A DNA stretch of 64,000 nt from Pampus argenteus. Lineage: Eukaryota; Chordata; Actinopteri; Scombriformes; Stromateidae. The stretch is taken from the NCBI GenBank assembly GCA_036937835.1, contig CM072863.1, forward strand, positions 8,438,001 through 8,502,000, in the 5' to 3' direction. The notes under the pieces are model-generated. The model saw nothing but the letters and a program-made list of their open reading frames with translations. It was not told the origin of the DNA and ran no database searches. The position numbers were made by a program, and so were the translations under genes. This document shows, piece after piece, positions 33,101-45,210 of the stretch. Numbering within the stretch: the first letter of the stretch is position 1; each line of letters starts with the position of its first letter.

Positions 33101-36100
33101 TTTATAACATGGATTAATCGCATAAAGAGTAGATACACTATAAAGAAAAAAGCTCCTCTTTGCAGACAATAATAATGCATCATCCATTGCCAAATAGCCA
33201 GCTGACCTTTGCATGGGTTTATTTATCGTTTCCCCACAGTCACCTGACAGCTGCAAATGATCATTATGAATGAATATATGTACACACACGTAATATAATT
33301 TAACCCATTGAAGTCTAACTGAAATATTAGATTTCCTTCAGCTATTTCTCTGGGCTTTCCCGAGAACAAATACGAATAAATATTTGTCAATGAGGCATAC
33401 AACGTTTGCTGTTACCAAAAGGTCCCTCTTTGCTAATAAAAATGTAGTTTTACTCTACTGGTTTCATTTTTTTCCCCACTGATATTAAGCCTCAGGACTC
33501 ACTATTTTGGAATACTTTATACACATACACAGCAAAATTGTAATTTTATTTTTAGAGACTTGACTAAATTTAGTTGGATAAGAAAAGGTCTGATGGGGCA
33601 CAGACAAATGTTTGGTATCTACAAACTTAACATATGTTTGTGTTAATGCCAGTATTTTATTATTTATGCTTTGATCCTTAACCATATTCTGTTTGATACT
33701 TCAGACTGACTATAAACATTTCAGTTGAAACAAACACTGTCCCATGTTTCATACTAAATTATATGCTTGAATATTAAAAAATATCATGACAGGCCTTTAC
33801 TAGGATTTTGATTCTGTTGATAACCATCACTCTGGTGAGGTTCACGCTGCCTCTGATTTTCCTGAGAAACAGTGTTATTGATCGGCTTGAGTTTTCATTA
33901 GAAGCGTGACGAAGAAAAACAAAAGCTGTGTTTCATGTTTTTCTCTAAAAGAGATGCCGAGTGAGTTCAAAGGTCTGAAAGCAGTGACTGCGTGACCCTC
34001 TGCTGTAGAACAGCAGCCTATAACGCTGCGGAGGCCACAAGGACTTAAAAGACATGTTATGACCCAAATACGGCCGTCTGACATTCTTTCCCAGCTTGTG
34101 CTATGCTACTCTTTTCCCACTCATTTAAGTTTCCCCTTCAAGAGCAGAACCTCCCACCCGCCCCCAAAGCCTCCCTCTCTCCACCTCTCTACCACTCCAC
34201 AATGACTTCTCTGTCAGTCTCCAGCTCTTACTTTCAAGCCCCTGTGTTTCACATACCGCAGATTTCCGATTTGCTCTGATTGTTCAAGCTTCGACAATGA
34301 CTTGTGTGTGTGCCAACACTCTTATATTAACATGATCAGCAGATACCAAGCCAAGTTAAATTTGCTCTGTGGTTTTGATGTCTCTGTGGTTGCAGATATG
34401 ATAGTGGGAGGGGCTGTGGTATCAGGTTTGTCCAATGCTTGTTCAGGGAGGCATGTTGTTACAGCGAATGACGTGTTGAAATGGCGAATGCGCGGCTCAA
34501 GCATTTGTTCACATATCGCTTCTGTGACATAAAAGCGTATCCCTGACGTGCAGCAGCCAAAACCAGTTTGGGTGCTTTATTACTGGGTTTTATCTCTGTG
34601 CGTGTGTGTGTGTTCGTGCTTGTAACGCCGACATACTATAGAAGCTCGGCTGTTTGTTTAGGGGTGTGTAAGTTCACCACTGTTGAGCCAATCCTGACTC
34701 ACACAAAAGTGGAAGGTTAAATCAGGACATGAGGACCCTTCTCTGGCCCCATCTCTCCTACCTCACCTGTGTTTTGTCTCTTTTCCTAACTTTCTGCAAA
34801 AAATCTTTCCTTCCTCCATTTCCCTCTGAGGCTCAACTGTTTTGCTGCCAATTTCTCTTGTTTCTGTGATTGTCAGGATTTAATCAAACTGACTTTAGTT
34901 GTGGTATTTCAGCAAACCACTTTTCCTTCCTTCCTGCATAAACAGCTCTTTTTTTGTGAACGTCAAATTATAGCTTTAAACAATTTGATTTCATGTGTCC
35001 TGTAGATGAAGAACACAGCTTCAGACAGCACAGATGTTATCCGCTCATGAGAAGACTCTACGTGACTCTTTGTCCGAATTAGCATCAAAGATAACTATCT
35101 AAAGGCAACTTGTTGAACATGGACTGGAATGTGCTACCAGCTACAGTCAGACTATAGTTGTTAGTATTATTATAACATAAATGGTGACGCCACTTCTTTT
35201 GTCCACCTGATTCAATCAACACTAAACATATGACACCAAACTATGACAATCCTGACACATACAAACTACTTTTACACATTTAATAAATGCTAATTGTACC
35301 AGAAACAGCAGTCAAAATCACATATAAACACATCTCGCATCTAAAGCTTGAATACGTCTAAAGTTCAATTGCAGACCCCGGGCATGTCTTGCCTTTTAAT
35401 CATATAAGTAATAACTTCATCATAGAGATTATCTTATTTTAGCATAAAGGCCGGACACAAGAGAAAAGCGCTAGCCTCGCTCTCTTAGCAACACCTCTAA
35501 AGAGGCTACATAACACATCTAATATCCGTACACGTACAGAAATTCAAAAACAACAATTTGTGGTTTTAGAAAAAGTTATGTTGCATATGTTGTGAATCTA
35601 ATTTTTTTTCTTTTTTTCCCCGATTGTCAGAAATCACTCACGGTTGGCAGAGCTTGACCAGGTCTTGGTCTGTGGTCCCCGGATGGAGCCCGCGGATATA
35701 CAGGTTAGTTTTACTCAGCTGTTCTCCTCCCACGCCGCTGCTGTTGCTGCTACTGTTGTTGTTGGGACTGGGGGGCGCCATCTGGTGGCCGGAGGACACA
35801 TAGGACTGCTGCGATAAGAAGGAAACATCAGAATTAGTTTACTAAAATTACTAATATTCTCAAACATCAGTATACACTGAGCAAGTACAGTGATGTTGGT
35901 TATTACTCAGTGTGAAAAACTCAAAGGGGACTGTTTAGAGAGGTTGAGAGATAGAAAATAATCCTGCATGAGACAGATGATTATATGGGAGCTGCGAAAA
36001 AATGATATGATACAGCCCTTATGTCAACACTCACCAATACTGCTTTCTGAGGGGAATGTGGGGCCTCTTGGCTACTCCATATAGGGAAAAGGGGCCTCTT

Positions 36101-38104
36101 ATGCTTTCTCCGTGTTGAGTAACTCCTTTTTTACTTTCGGAACCACAAAAAATATCTTGCGGTACATACTTAAAACCAAAGAGCTGAAGAACTAACATCA
36201 ACATTTAGTTAGTCTGATAAAGCCGAATTAAGTAATAGTCTCTTTCATACTGTGACCCTTTCCCTTATTTTAATCCTGCTGATAAAAGCAGGTATTTAAT
36301 AAATTAATGGCAACCATATGTTCAAGCTTGCACAAGGCTCAGATCCTCAGACACAGGAATAGGGTTCATTTCAGTTCACATGACATATAAAGTCCAATTT
36401 GTCAAAACAAAGTAGAGGCAAGGACTATTCAAAGAGATGAATAGCAGTAGCACACCAGGAATGTGTTACTAGATGACAATTTATGGCAACAGTCTCATGT
36501 TGTGACCACTGTAATGACCTGAAGTTTACCTGCCGCTGCTGTACATAACTCTTCCACCAAAACTGAACCTCTGGTTGTTTTGTTCCACCAGGCTACAAGG
36601 ACTAAGTACCAGTGAACACTAGTTGTAAACTACAGCTGCCGACTGTCCATCACTCTCCACTAGGAACGTGAAAGGCTGTTATGTAACAAGCAGTGCATTA
36701 TCTCATCTCGCTATAGGACTGTGGCTCTCCTTAGAAATAAAAGATTGTGTAAGTGCACAGAGTAATATATTTTATTGGCATAAATGTAGTGCCTTTATCA
36801 CTCTGCTCGTCACGAAAAAAAAGTAGAGCTCTATTGGCCGATTCCATGCTACATAAAACACACTAGGTTGATTTAATAACACCCCTAAATGTGATATTGA
36901 CAGAACCAAAAAAATGCTGCTGGCAGTTCAGCACTCGGACAGTGAACAACACATCACCAGATCTGGGTTTTCGCTGCATCACATTCCTTTAACAGCCAAA
37001 TGTTTTAGTTCAACGTTGCATGTGAAGGCATAGGAACGCGCTTTCTGATTGTGCTCTGCCTCGCGGTGGGGTGCTGTGAGGTAGAGGGTCTCATTTGAGA
37101 GGCCGGTTGGACGAAGGCGACGGGAGGACAATGGGTTAATTCCAGGAGAGAGGAAAGGGTCACTGATCAGACTGGCAGTGTTTAGGAAAAGCCCAGCAGG
37201 AAGACACAGTCGCACCAGGACCACCAGCAATAATCAACCAATCCCGCTAATTAGACACTATCCATAAGGCATGGTGCCCCTCTGAGACAGCCCCTTTTGA
37301 CCTCCATTTTGCCAGCAGCAGCATGGCAGCTGCTTCAACAACAACAGACTAATTTCTCTGAGGATAATCTTCTCTCTCCCTCTGCTGCTGAAGTAACCTG
37401 AAAAGTTTATTGTGTTTGTTCAAGTCAGACAACACGGAGACACGACTTGCTCAAAGTAAAACAAGGAAAAGAGGTGTGTCCATGCGTGTCTGTGTTCTTT
37501 CCTTTCATCTCTTTTATATCATGTATATTTACCAAACCCGCTTGCCTGTACACAACAGGACGTACACACACACACACACACACACATCCATTGGACATCA
37601 AATTTTCAGGCATTTTCAGTTATGTTCCTTGAAATATTGAATCAAAGTTGCTTTTGTTATATCAAGTCCAAATCTTTTTAAATTGAACACTAAACAAAGT
37701 AAACACAAAGTTTAAATCTTTTTTTTTTTTTTTACAGTGTCAACAACAATTGCACATAATAAGCTTCTCAAATGAAGTATTTGTTGTGGAGCCATTGAGC
37801 TTGAGCTGCATTACTTTGAAAGTTTATTCATTTTGTTCATTTCTGTAAGTCCACAAATGTTTCAGGACCAGCGGAAAATCTGCACGAGTGTGTCTGTGGG
37901 AGTTTATCTGTCCTATCACAGCGGAGTTTTTGATGAATACGTTTTTTTTTTTTTGGAGGCAGCTAATTTGTGAATGAAAGAACAGCACAGCATTCACCCA
38001 CTCTTAACCAGAATGCCAAGTCCCAGTCAATTTCCAGACTGTACTAGGAGCAACAACACCTCTTAAATCACCAGTCTACAGCCACACATACTTCCATGCA
38101 TACA

Positions 38105-38142
<38 letters not shown>

Positions 38143-41100
38143 ACTCACACACATCTATACTAATGTGGCACACTCAGTACTTAAAATCCTTTAAGAGTTG
38201 CAGAATACCCGAGTTGAAACTTGTGACCTTTATTATAAAATGAAACTCTTATTTCCTTGAAATTGAAAAGCTATGTAATCTGGCCTAATAACATGCAACC
38301 TGTCATTGAAAAGAAATCAATTAGTGATCACAGAAATCTAACCTTTAGCGAAGTACAAATTAATTAAGTAGAAGCTTTTCAAGCTTTAAAGTCACATCAC
38401 TATATGGTTTAGGTAACACTCAATCTAATTCCTTTCCTCCTGAAGTCAGCTGTTCTCAAATATTATTGAGTATTGCAAGCTGATGGCATTTTATAACATT
38501 TCTTTGACAGTAGTGGAGTAAATTTAAAGTGCAGAGGAAATATTAAAGAAATTATAATATATAGAATTTCTACCGAACTACTGAACTACTCAAGTTAAAA
38601 TGACATCCAGTGACCTGCTGGTTAGTGTTTACCTTTCATTTCGTTCCAGGGTTCTTATCTATTTGATTTGCATCCTTCCTATTGAAGCACATCCTTCTAT
38701 TTTTCTGGACTGGTAATTGCTTAAACAGTAACAGGAGTTTAGAAACAACTGTACTTAATGTTCCAACTGCTTGTTTTTATGAAAGGGAGACAGACAGCAA
38801 ATTTTCACGTTGATATTTTTGTTTGATAATTGACTTAAGGGATTATTAAAATTGTAGATTCATTTTTAGTTGATTGACTAATCGATCCTTTCTCCCTATT
38901 TAACATGTGAGTTTACCATTCATTCAAAGATTCATTCCTCATTGATGCTCCAGGAAAATGCACGGCCGATTACATACAGTTTCATTCAAATATTATAGAA
39001 ATAGTTAATCTTATAGTTTAATGATTAATGTTGATTCTATACCAAGCAACAACATATGTTTTTGATGACGACACAGAACAGCAGGTTGAGGTTTTACATA
39101 ATTCAGATGAATTGTTCAGTTCAGACACTTTCAATGTTACACTTCTCCTGCCGGTCTACTCCCAATCCATATCAAAACGTTCAAAAGATATCTGTGGATA
39201 TTTTTAGGACCAAACTAAAGATAACAATAACACGCATTTCCTATAAAAGAAACCATTTCCACTGTCTGTTGTCGGTGCTCACCGCTGACTTTAATTTCTC
39301 TAAACAAAACCAAAAATGTACATCATGATTTTACGTGTGTGCTGACATTAAAATAAACTCTCAGGAGTGATTCACTTCCATATGACTAATAGGATGGCTA
39401 ACAGTCAGTACTGTAGTGAAAGTCCATCTGTTTCAACCCTCTTTTTAGTCTCGCTCCATCTCTGTTTTTATCTCTGTCTCTCCCTGTGGGGCTTCTCCAG
39501 TCGACCCCAGTTTGACCTGTAGAATTCCATGGATTTCCTGGCTGTTGGGGGGGTATGTCCTGGCTGCCTGCTCCCTACTGGAGTGCTTGTCTTCTCCTCG
39601 GGCAGGAAAGAGCCATGACTGTGTGACCAGCTGACCAACATGCTAATGCACAGATTTATAGCTTGGCTGAATGAGAACACGGCTTCCAGCTTGTATAGAA
39701 TTACACTGCGGAGCTGCCGCTTTGCACGCGGTACACTCAAAGACCAACAAGGAAAAAAAAATGAGTCATGTGAAACTGGATGTGTTATTAAAACTGAACA
39801 CTAATTGATTATAAATCAGATCAGATCATTTCCTGTTTGCCACGTTGATGAAAAAAACATTTTAATACTAACTTGAAATTCAATCTTATCAACAGTGCCA
39901 TGTAGACAAAACGAATGTAATAATTGTAAGAATATGAGTTAGATGTCCACAGAAAAATGTAAAATAGTCTTTTCATGTTTGTCAAGGGTTCGGCGAGGAC
40001 TGTGACTCTAGTAAGTGAGCCGCATCATGGCGACAGGCAGGAAATCCTCTGTGTCTGCTCCTGATCTTATCGTACGGCCATTAAATGAAGAGCTCTGCAT
40101 TCCAACCAGGTGACAGGGACACCAAACTCACGCCCAGACTCGTTCATGAATCCTCCTTCCGCTTCGTCTCTGACCCTCCCCATCCTTTTGTCTTTTTAAA
40201 AGGCACCTATTAATCTCCAAACTGTATGTCTCGTAATGTTGTTGACCACACTTTGATGCACATGCATAGTACAAATGCACATGCATTGCGTGGCTTTCAA
40301 GCCGGGTCAGGTGGCAAGAGCTCAGGAGTTTGTAAGCGGATACCTACACACTCTGGCCCAGAGCTCTAACACAGATCTAACAAAATGTGAGGCACACTGA
40401 GAGTCTGGCATCACTGCAGCACTTGGCATCAGATTTCTGACAGCTGTGCTTTCTCCAAGGACTCTGTCTCCCTCTCTACCTGTTCACCTTGGCTGATTCA
40501 TGCATTGGAAATGAGGTTTGGGACTAATCCAAAACATCTTACACACTAAACAAAAAGATAGATAAACATATACCTGGCAGAGGGCCAAAGGGACAAAGGG
40601 AGTGTACAGGAGAGTTCACCAAGGGTAGAGTAACTGCAGCGGAACAGCTGGTATAACACAAACTCAAAAGTAGCCAAGCAGACAGCAGTTATTTGTGAAT
40701 GCATTTCCTGTTGTGTATTTGTTGAAAACATGCATTTCCGAGCATACTTGACATGTCCCCAGTGCATATATGATTTGTCTCGAATTGATGGGTTTAGAAT
40801 TCAAAGGCTAAATAAAGATAAAGGCTCGAGAGAATGCTTGGTTGTGCTTTCAAAGAACTTTCAAACAACTCCTTTAACAAGTTGTCTGAACATGCCAGAA
40901 GGCAAAAGGCATATTTTCAGACAGTCTCTCCTGGAAGGAGTCATAGCTTGGTGGTTGTACACACGAAAGAAATACAGAAATAGTTGTGCAAAGAATGAAT
41001 AGGGTGGGCTTTAAGAAGGAGTATAAACTTTCTCATTATACCTTTGTTGGTCGTAGCCCTCCTAATTTAATTCAAGCGATGTACAGTGGGTTTGGTGCTG

Positions 41101-44100
41101 CTGGGTTGATGAGAGCTGTAAGACTCAAACATACAGTAAATATACTGGCTGTAAGTCCAAAAGATGAGTTAAAAGAGGCTAAAAGGTGTCGTAACTCTTT
41201 GTAATTTAATACAGTGTTGAAACTCACTGGAACTCATTCAACCAAAAGTCTGAAACTAGTAATTAATGGCTGTCTTAACTTTTCACACCAATATGCACAC
41301 AACATATTCAGTTAGTTTAACTGTTTGTGTCAGCTTCTTTAGTCACGGGCGATTACTACATGTTGTTCTGTTTCGTTGACATATTCAGGTCTCCGTTGAA
41401 GGTTTAAAAACACCATAGTTGTTTAGGTATTAGTGCTTCGATTTCATACTTTCCCAGGTACCCGCTGGTTTCGGTATGGCAGAATAATATACTTGCACAG
41501 ACTTGAAATGTGTCCTCACACAGATCATTTACTCTTGCTTTACTCTTGGGTCACAGTTGCAGTGTAGCTGCAGGGTAATACAGATACTATCAGGAACCAT
41601 TTGGAAAAAATCCCCTTGTTGGTGTGTTCAAGGACACTCAACATCTGACATTTCACAAGATTGATAATTTGAGATTAGGCTGCGGCTCCTCAAATTCTCT
41701 GTAAACTCTATCCTGTAAGAAAATCCCATTCAGAAAAACTATGTTGAACATCGAAAAGATGGTCATTTCTTTCATAAAAAAAACAACTGCTGTTTGTTGC
41801 TGTTTAGCAGCAAACTCTCAAGTTTAAGTGGTGAGTGATAAATTTAAAAATGTTTTACTAGCAATACATAAAGAGCACGGAAAAAGGCTCACCGCTTCAC
41901 GCTGCAATTTACCAGCTCTGCGAAGGTGAGAAAAGAGCCAGGAAGTTCTCTCTCTCACGCTATGGCATTGAATTCATGTCAATAAACAACAGCAAGCACA
42001 GGATCTGTGACATGATGAACCTGCTTTTGTCGAACCCGGGACAGTTACTTGTGATCAAAATGGTTCTATAAAGCATTTTTTTTTACCCATTAAGCACAGG
42101 ATTCTGTTACAAAGTGAAATCAATCTTTCCTAAATGTTTTATAGTCCTGTATGACAACGTGTAAGCTCTTTAACAAGCTTCTTTTGTCAGGGACCATTGC
42201 TTTAAATTGCATAAAACAAGAACAAGGAAAAGTGACATCAGAAAGTGAAAGAAGCACGGGTGACTACACTTCTGCTATTCTGCCGTGTGAGGAATCTCTT
42301 CCCTTTATATGCCCTCGTTCAATTTAATGTTCCAATTAGTGCTGTTCTTTGATTTATATTTATGTCTAGTTGTGTTTTGATCCACTAGAATGAGTGTTGG
42401 AGCATCTAGAGTTTTAAATCACAGCAGGACGTCAACATATTATTGAAAACTGGCTCCTGCAAAGATGAGAACACAAATCTGATTGATGAATACAAATTCT
42501 TTGTAGCCTTTGTATGAGGCTCTGGGTGAAGACGCGTGATACCTTGAGAGCCAACAAGCTGCCTCCTGTTATTTTACCATCCAGAAAGCATTACACAGAA
42601 AATGACCAAATTTGATTTGAGAACATTAATTCCATTTACTTGAAAGAGGAAATGAGGTAATGAGTCAGGAGGAGGAGCGGCAGGCTTTAGGGATAACAGA
42701 AACTAAACGCCTTTTAGTCATCAGGCTGGGTAATCATCTCATGCACACAAAGAGCGCATTTCTCGCCGCTCAACATGTTTATTTTGTCTTTAGACTTTAT
42801 TTTGTGTACTCAGGTTTGGCAGAATGTGAGCAAGAGATAGAAAGAATGAGAGGGAGCTGGAGGCGGGAGGAGGAAATGTTAGGAATCACAACACAGGAGG
42901 TTGACTACTATGAGAACCATTGCTCAATAAGAGCAGAAGGCATAAAAAAACAAATACTTTTGCACTTATTCTTACTTTTTTAATTATCTTTATATCTGAA
43001 TAAATAAGTCTGAGTGTTTTAGAACCAAATTCAGGATGCACTCTGGACAGTCAATACACCAATGACAACCAAATCCCGCGTGTTTGTTAAACATAATTCA
43101 TATCATGACAGATACCGCTCTTTGAGAAAGGGGATTTAATGTCAACTCAACTCAAAATATATAGAATCAGTCCAAAAACATGGATGATGCCTGCAATAAC
43201 TGTGTCAGATAATTACATCATCAACGTATCATACAAGAACATGATTATTGACATTATCATGTCTATATGTCAACCTACGATATATGTATATATGGCTGCT
43301 ACCCCGTCTCAAATCGTCTGAAAACCGCCGCCATAACTGCCCGGCCACTTCCGTGTTTACATGTGATGTCGGACGTGGGAACCGTGTGCAGGCAATCCTG
43401 AATAACCTTGCAGCTCAGGATCTTTTCAGATTCTAATTCCAATGTCTGAAATTATTCTTACGAATTAAGAGTTAATTGCTCTTTGAGAGGGTGTACGTTT
43501 ACATTTCTGCGATCTTATATCATCACATTTCTGGGACAACAAAATTATTGTGACAGGCATCACAAAGACAGTTTATTATCACAGAAGACTAAATAAACCA
43601 GATTTACATTTAAACCTGCGGTGCAGAACTTTTTTTTTTTTTTTATCCCCCTTCTGACTGTGAAAATAAATAGTAGTTACCAGAATGTAACTCAAGTGTA
43701 CATGCGTGAGCTGACCCGCGTCGACACTTTTGCGGCTGTAAAACAGTGGATACATGACGTAACATTTGGTAAATGTAGAAGAGCTGCACGATTAAATTAT
43801 TTTATCCCTCAAGTTAGCAGGGGGCTAAACCGGAAGTCTGATGTCCGATGATGTGTATCACAGTATACAGTTAAAATAATTAAGAATAAAGCACCAAGGG
43901 CTTATACTTGCAGATGATTTATATTGTAAATAACTTCATTGAAACAGACTATAAAACGTGTGTGTATGTGTGTGTCAAACATAATGCTATTTTCCTCATA
44001 GAGGCATGAGCATTGACATGAAATCTAGGAGGTGCCCGGCATCTAAAATGCCATTTAGAGTCGAGAAGCTCAAACAATGTCAATGAAAAACAGGCAGACA

Positions 44101-45210
44101 GAAGCAAAAAAAAAAAATCCATTAAAGAATCCATTAAACATGAAATCACAACATGTAGTGTATAATGAAGGAGCCTTTACCGTCACTAAGCTACTACAGT
44201 CCATGGAGAGAAGACACATGATAGTCAGACTCCGACTAGATGATGATGTTACACTTAGAGAAAGGGATTACAATAACAAAACACTGATTAACAAAAAAAC
44301 AACACTGTTAAACTAATTAAGTAGACCTGTAATCTGACTCGTTTTTTTTTAATATTGTACCGATGCGCATCAAATATTATGTCGTGCATTTGCATGAGAA
44401 TATCTTTCTGTCACAGACATTGGTTATAAAAGTGACAGTGTCAATAGTGAACGCGACCGAGCACGAGAGCGCGATTCATAATTCTGGGAATGTAGTCATC
44501 AAGGTCCGGTGGGATTTTCAAGGGGTGGGGCATATTCCGCTTTCAGATGGGAAACGAGGAAAAGAGAAAAAAAAAACAAAAAAAAAAAAACTTTGCAAAA
44601 CTTAGGCGGCAGCGTAGACAATGAAGACCTGATTTAACATTAGATACGGAGGAAGAGGCAGAATTCATAACATGCCCCCCCCCCTCAGTCTGCCAGCCTT
44701 TCACCCTGCCCCCACATCCAGACACAGACGCGCCATCCCAACTCGGTACAGTTACCCACAAAAAAAAGTTGCTCTCCCTCCACCATTGACTTTTTCAAAT
44801 GAGTGAGCAAAGCCATATCGACATCCTTACTGTAGTACACTCGTACACAAATACTACTAAATAAAAAACACCAGGCGTCCAACATGACAGGACGGAGCGG
44901 TAACAAATGTCCTCCCTGGACATATCACGTACCACGGCTGCTCTATACGGCGCATTTTTTTATTTTTTTTATTTTTTTTCTTACTCCGCGAAGTCTTAAG
45001 TTAAATTCAGTACGTTTCGCTTTTCAAGGACACTGCAGCTCACTGTCACAAGCCCCTTTTTATCACGACATACGCGGGCGTATTGTCCCGCAGGGTGAAC
45101 AAGCTGGAAAACGAAGGAAAAAGCCAGATAGCGTTTACCTTTTTGCTGTTTCTGCTGTTATAGCCGTTGTATGGGTTGATTCCTGCCCTTGGCGGTACGG
45201 AGAGCAGCAT
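24078..45210 (-). CDS. rbms2: RNA-binding motif single-stranded interacting protein 2 (13 coding exons, 399 aa)
   Basis: c-Myc-gene single-strand-binding (MSSP) family protein with two RRMs, binding A/U-rich single-stranded RNA or DNA. Coding exons in transcript order: 45139-45210, 35642-35808, 31848-31906, 31239-31330, 27745-27902, 27484-27563, 27246-27355, 27004-27047, 26703-26796, 26019-26069, 25733-25843, 25434-25514, 24078-24158; every junction is GT-AG and in phase. RRM1 has RNP2 LYIRGL (60-65) and RNP1 KGYGFVDF (99-106). RRM2 has LYISNL (139-144) and RGVGFARM (177-184). A Pro/Gln/Ser/Thr-rich tail follows. The start MLLSVPPRAG with ...NSRNSKK, SWMHHQSYLMQP and SMMGPLTQQL match human RBMS2 (407 aa) better than RBMS1 or RBMS3. 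An in-frame TAG (45223-45225) lies 12 nt before the ATG, fixing the start. Confidence 0.93.
24159..25433 (-). other. rbms2: rbms2 intron 12
   Basis: 1.3 kb, AT-rich, with a C-run near 24485. I see no exon or element in it. Confidence 0.8.
25434..25514 (-). CDS. rbms2: rbms2 exon 12 (residues 347-373)
   Basis: YIPANTTMQGTYIPQYTPVP then PSSVPVE. Acceptor CTACAG, donor GTATGA. Confidence 0.92.
25733..25843 (-). CDS. rbms2: rbms2 exon 11 (residues 310-346)
   Basis: GTVLTPTMDHAMSIQPTSMM then GPLTQQLSHLSLGSTGT. Donor GTTAGT. Confidence 0.93.
26019..26069 (-). CDS. rbms2: rbms2 exon 10 (residues 293-309)
   Basis: VHSPSWMHHQSYLMQPA, the most RBMS2-specific stretch of the tail (human SWMHHHSYLMQP). 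Confidence 0.92.
26070..26702 (-). other. rbms2: rbms2 intron 9
   Basis: 0.6 kb. It contains one copy (26551-26578) of a 28-bp segment found again in intron 3. Confidence 0.8.
26703..26796 (-). CDS. rbms2: rbms2 exon 9 (residues 261-292)
   Basis: FYSSPYSLAPNRMIAQTSLS then PYMHSPVSSYQ; NRM-AQ and LSPY favour RBMS2. Confidence 0.92.
26829..26876. repeat. short tandem repeat, 18-bp unit
   Basis: CAGCATGTCAACAATCAC is repeated about 2.5 times in rbms2 intron 8. Confidence 0.8.
27004..27047 (-). CDS. rbms2: rbms2 exon 8 (residues 247-260)
   Basis: GGMTLAYDPAALQN, family motif MTL-YDP. Donor GTGAGT, phase 2. Confidence 0.9.
27246..27355 (-). CDS. rbms2: rbms2 exon 7 (residues 210-246)
   Basis: PTEPLLCKFADGGQKKRQNQ then GKYLQNGRPWARDGET, the conserved basic segment after RRM2. 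Confidence 0.94.
27484..27563 (-). CDS. rbms2: rbms2 exon 6 (residues 183-209)
   Basis: MESTEKCEAIIQHFNGKFIK then TPPGVP, the end of RRM2. Donor GTGCGT, unusual at +4. Confidence 0.93.
27745..27902 (-). CDS. rbms2: rbms2 exon 5 (residues 131-182)
   Basis: QQEQDPTNLYISNLPVSMDE through RILRDANGTSRGVGFA, the first two-thirds of RRM2. Confidence 0.95.
27903..31238 (-). other. rbms2: rbms2 intron 4
   Basis: 3.3 kb between the two RRM coding blocks. It is AT-rich with A-runs at 29399-29414. A more GC-rich stretch (30060-30760) gives shadow frames on both strands but no splice-framed exon that I can support. Confidence 0.7.
31239..31330 (-). CDS. rbms2: rbms2 exon 4 (residues 100-130)
   Basis: Completes RNP1 (GYGFVDFDSPAAAQKAV) and the end of RRM1 (GIQAQMAK). 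Donor GTAAG. Confidence 0.94.
31437..31745 (+). repeat. interspersed repeat, copy A
   Basis: Runs from about CTAAATATGAAGCTTAGCAT through GAGGCTAGTGTTTCCTCCTG and GCTAAACTAAGCTAAG to CCCAAAATGTGGAACCATTC. The same core recurs at 58640-58885 and, inverted, at 35430-35490. I recognise this as a common short repeat type in percomorph fish but cannot give its formal name. Confidence 0.6.
31848..31906 (-). CDS. rbms2: rbms2 exon 3 (residues 80-99)
   Basis: YGKIVSTKAILDKTTNKCK, the middle of RRM1, nearly invariant in the family. Acceptor GAAG, donor GTAAGT. Confidence 0.94.
32221..32262. repeat. imperfect (CA)n microsatellite
   Basis: CA repeats with a few T/A interruptions, in rbms2 intron 2. 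Confidence 0.85.
35430..35490 (-). repeat. interspersed repeat, copy C (inverted fragment)
   Basis: The reverse complement reads AGAGCGAGGCTAGCGC, then TTTCTCTTGTG, then CCGGCCTTTATGCTAA, matching the middle of copies A and B. Confidence 0.5.
35642..35808 (-). CDS. rbms2: rbms2 exon 2 (residues 25-79)
   Basis: Begins QSYVSSGHQMAPPSP, then an Asn/Ser-rich linker, then the start of RRM1 (LSKTNLYIRGL, TTDQDLVKLCQ). A strong CTCF-like motif is embedded in the coding bases for GHQMAP. Confidence 0.94.
35775..35790 (-). promoter_or_regulatory. CTCF-like motif inside rbms2 exon 2
   Basis: The minus strand reads GGCCACCAGATGGCGC, a full match to the core CCASYAGRKGGCRS. It overlaps the codons for GHQMAP. 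Confidence 0.45.
37564..37586. repeat. (CA)n microsatellite
   Basis: About 11 CA units in rbms2 intron 1. Confidence 0.9.
38107..38141. repeat. (CA)n microsatellite
   Basis: About 17 CA units in rbms2 intron 1. Confidence 0.92.
45139..45210 (-). CDS. rbms2: rbms2 exon 1 (residues 1-24)
   Basis: Encodes MLLSVPPRAGINPYNGYN then SRNSKK, aligning with human RBMS2 MLLSVTSRPGISTFGYN then RNNKK. Donor GTAAAC; in-frame TAG just upstream. Confidence 0.92.

Larger units (their letters stand above)
31907..35641 (-). other. rbms2: rbms2 intron 2
   Basis: 3.7 kb. It has a CA tract (32221-32262), an inverted fragment of the interspersed repeat near 35430-35490 and T-rich runs near the exon 2 donor. No exon supported. 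Confidence 0.75.
35809..45138 (-). other. rbms2: rbms2 intron 1
   Basis: 9.3 kb. CA tracts lie at 37564-37586 and 38107-38141. The region is otherwise AT-rich with scattered short frames (for example 40730-41204) that show no protein-family likeness or splice support. Confidence 0.7.

Noticed and set aside
40730..41204. Two adjacent plus-strand frames in rbms2 intron 1
   Set aside because: Different frames, no family resemblance, no splice context; most likely chance or very old repeat.
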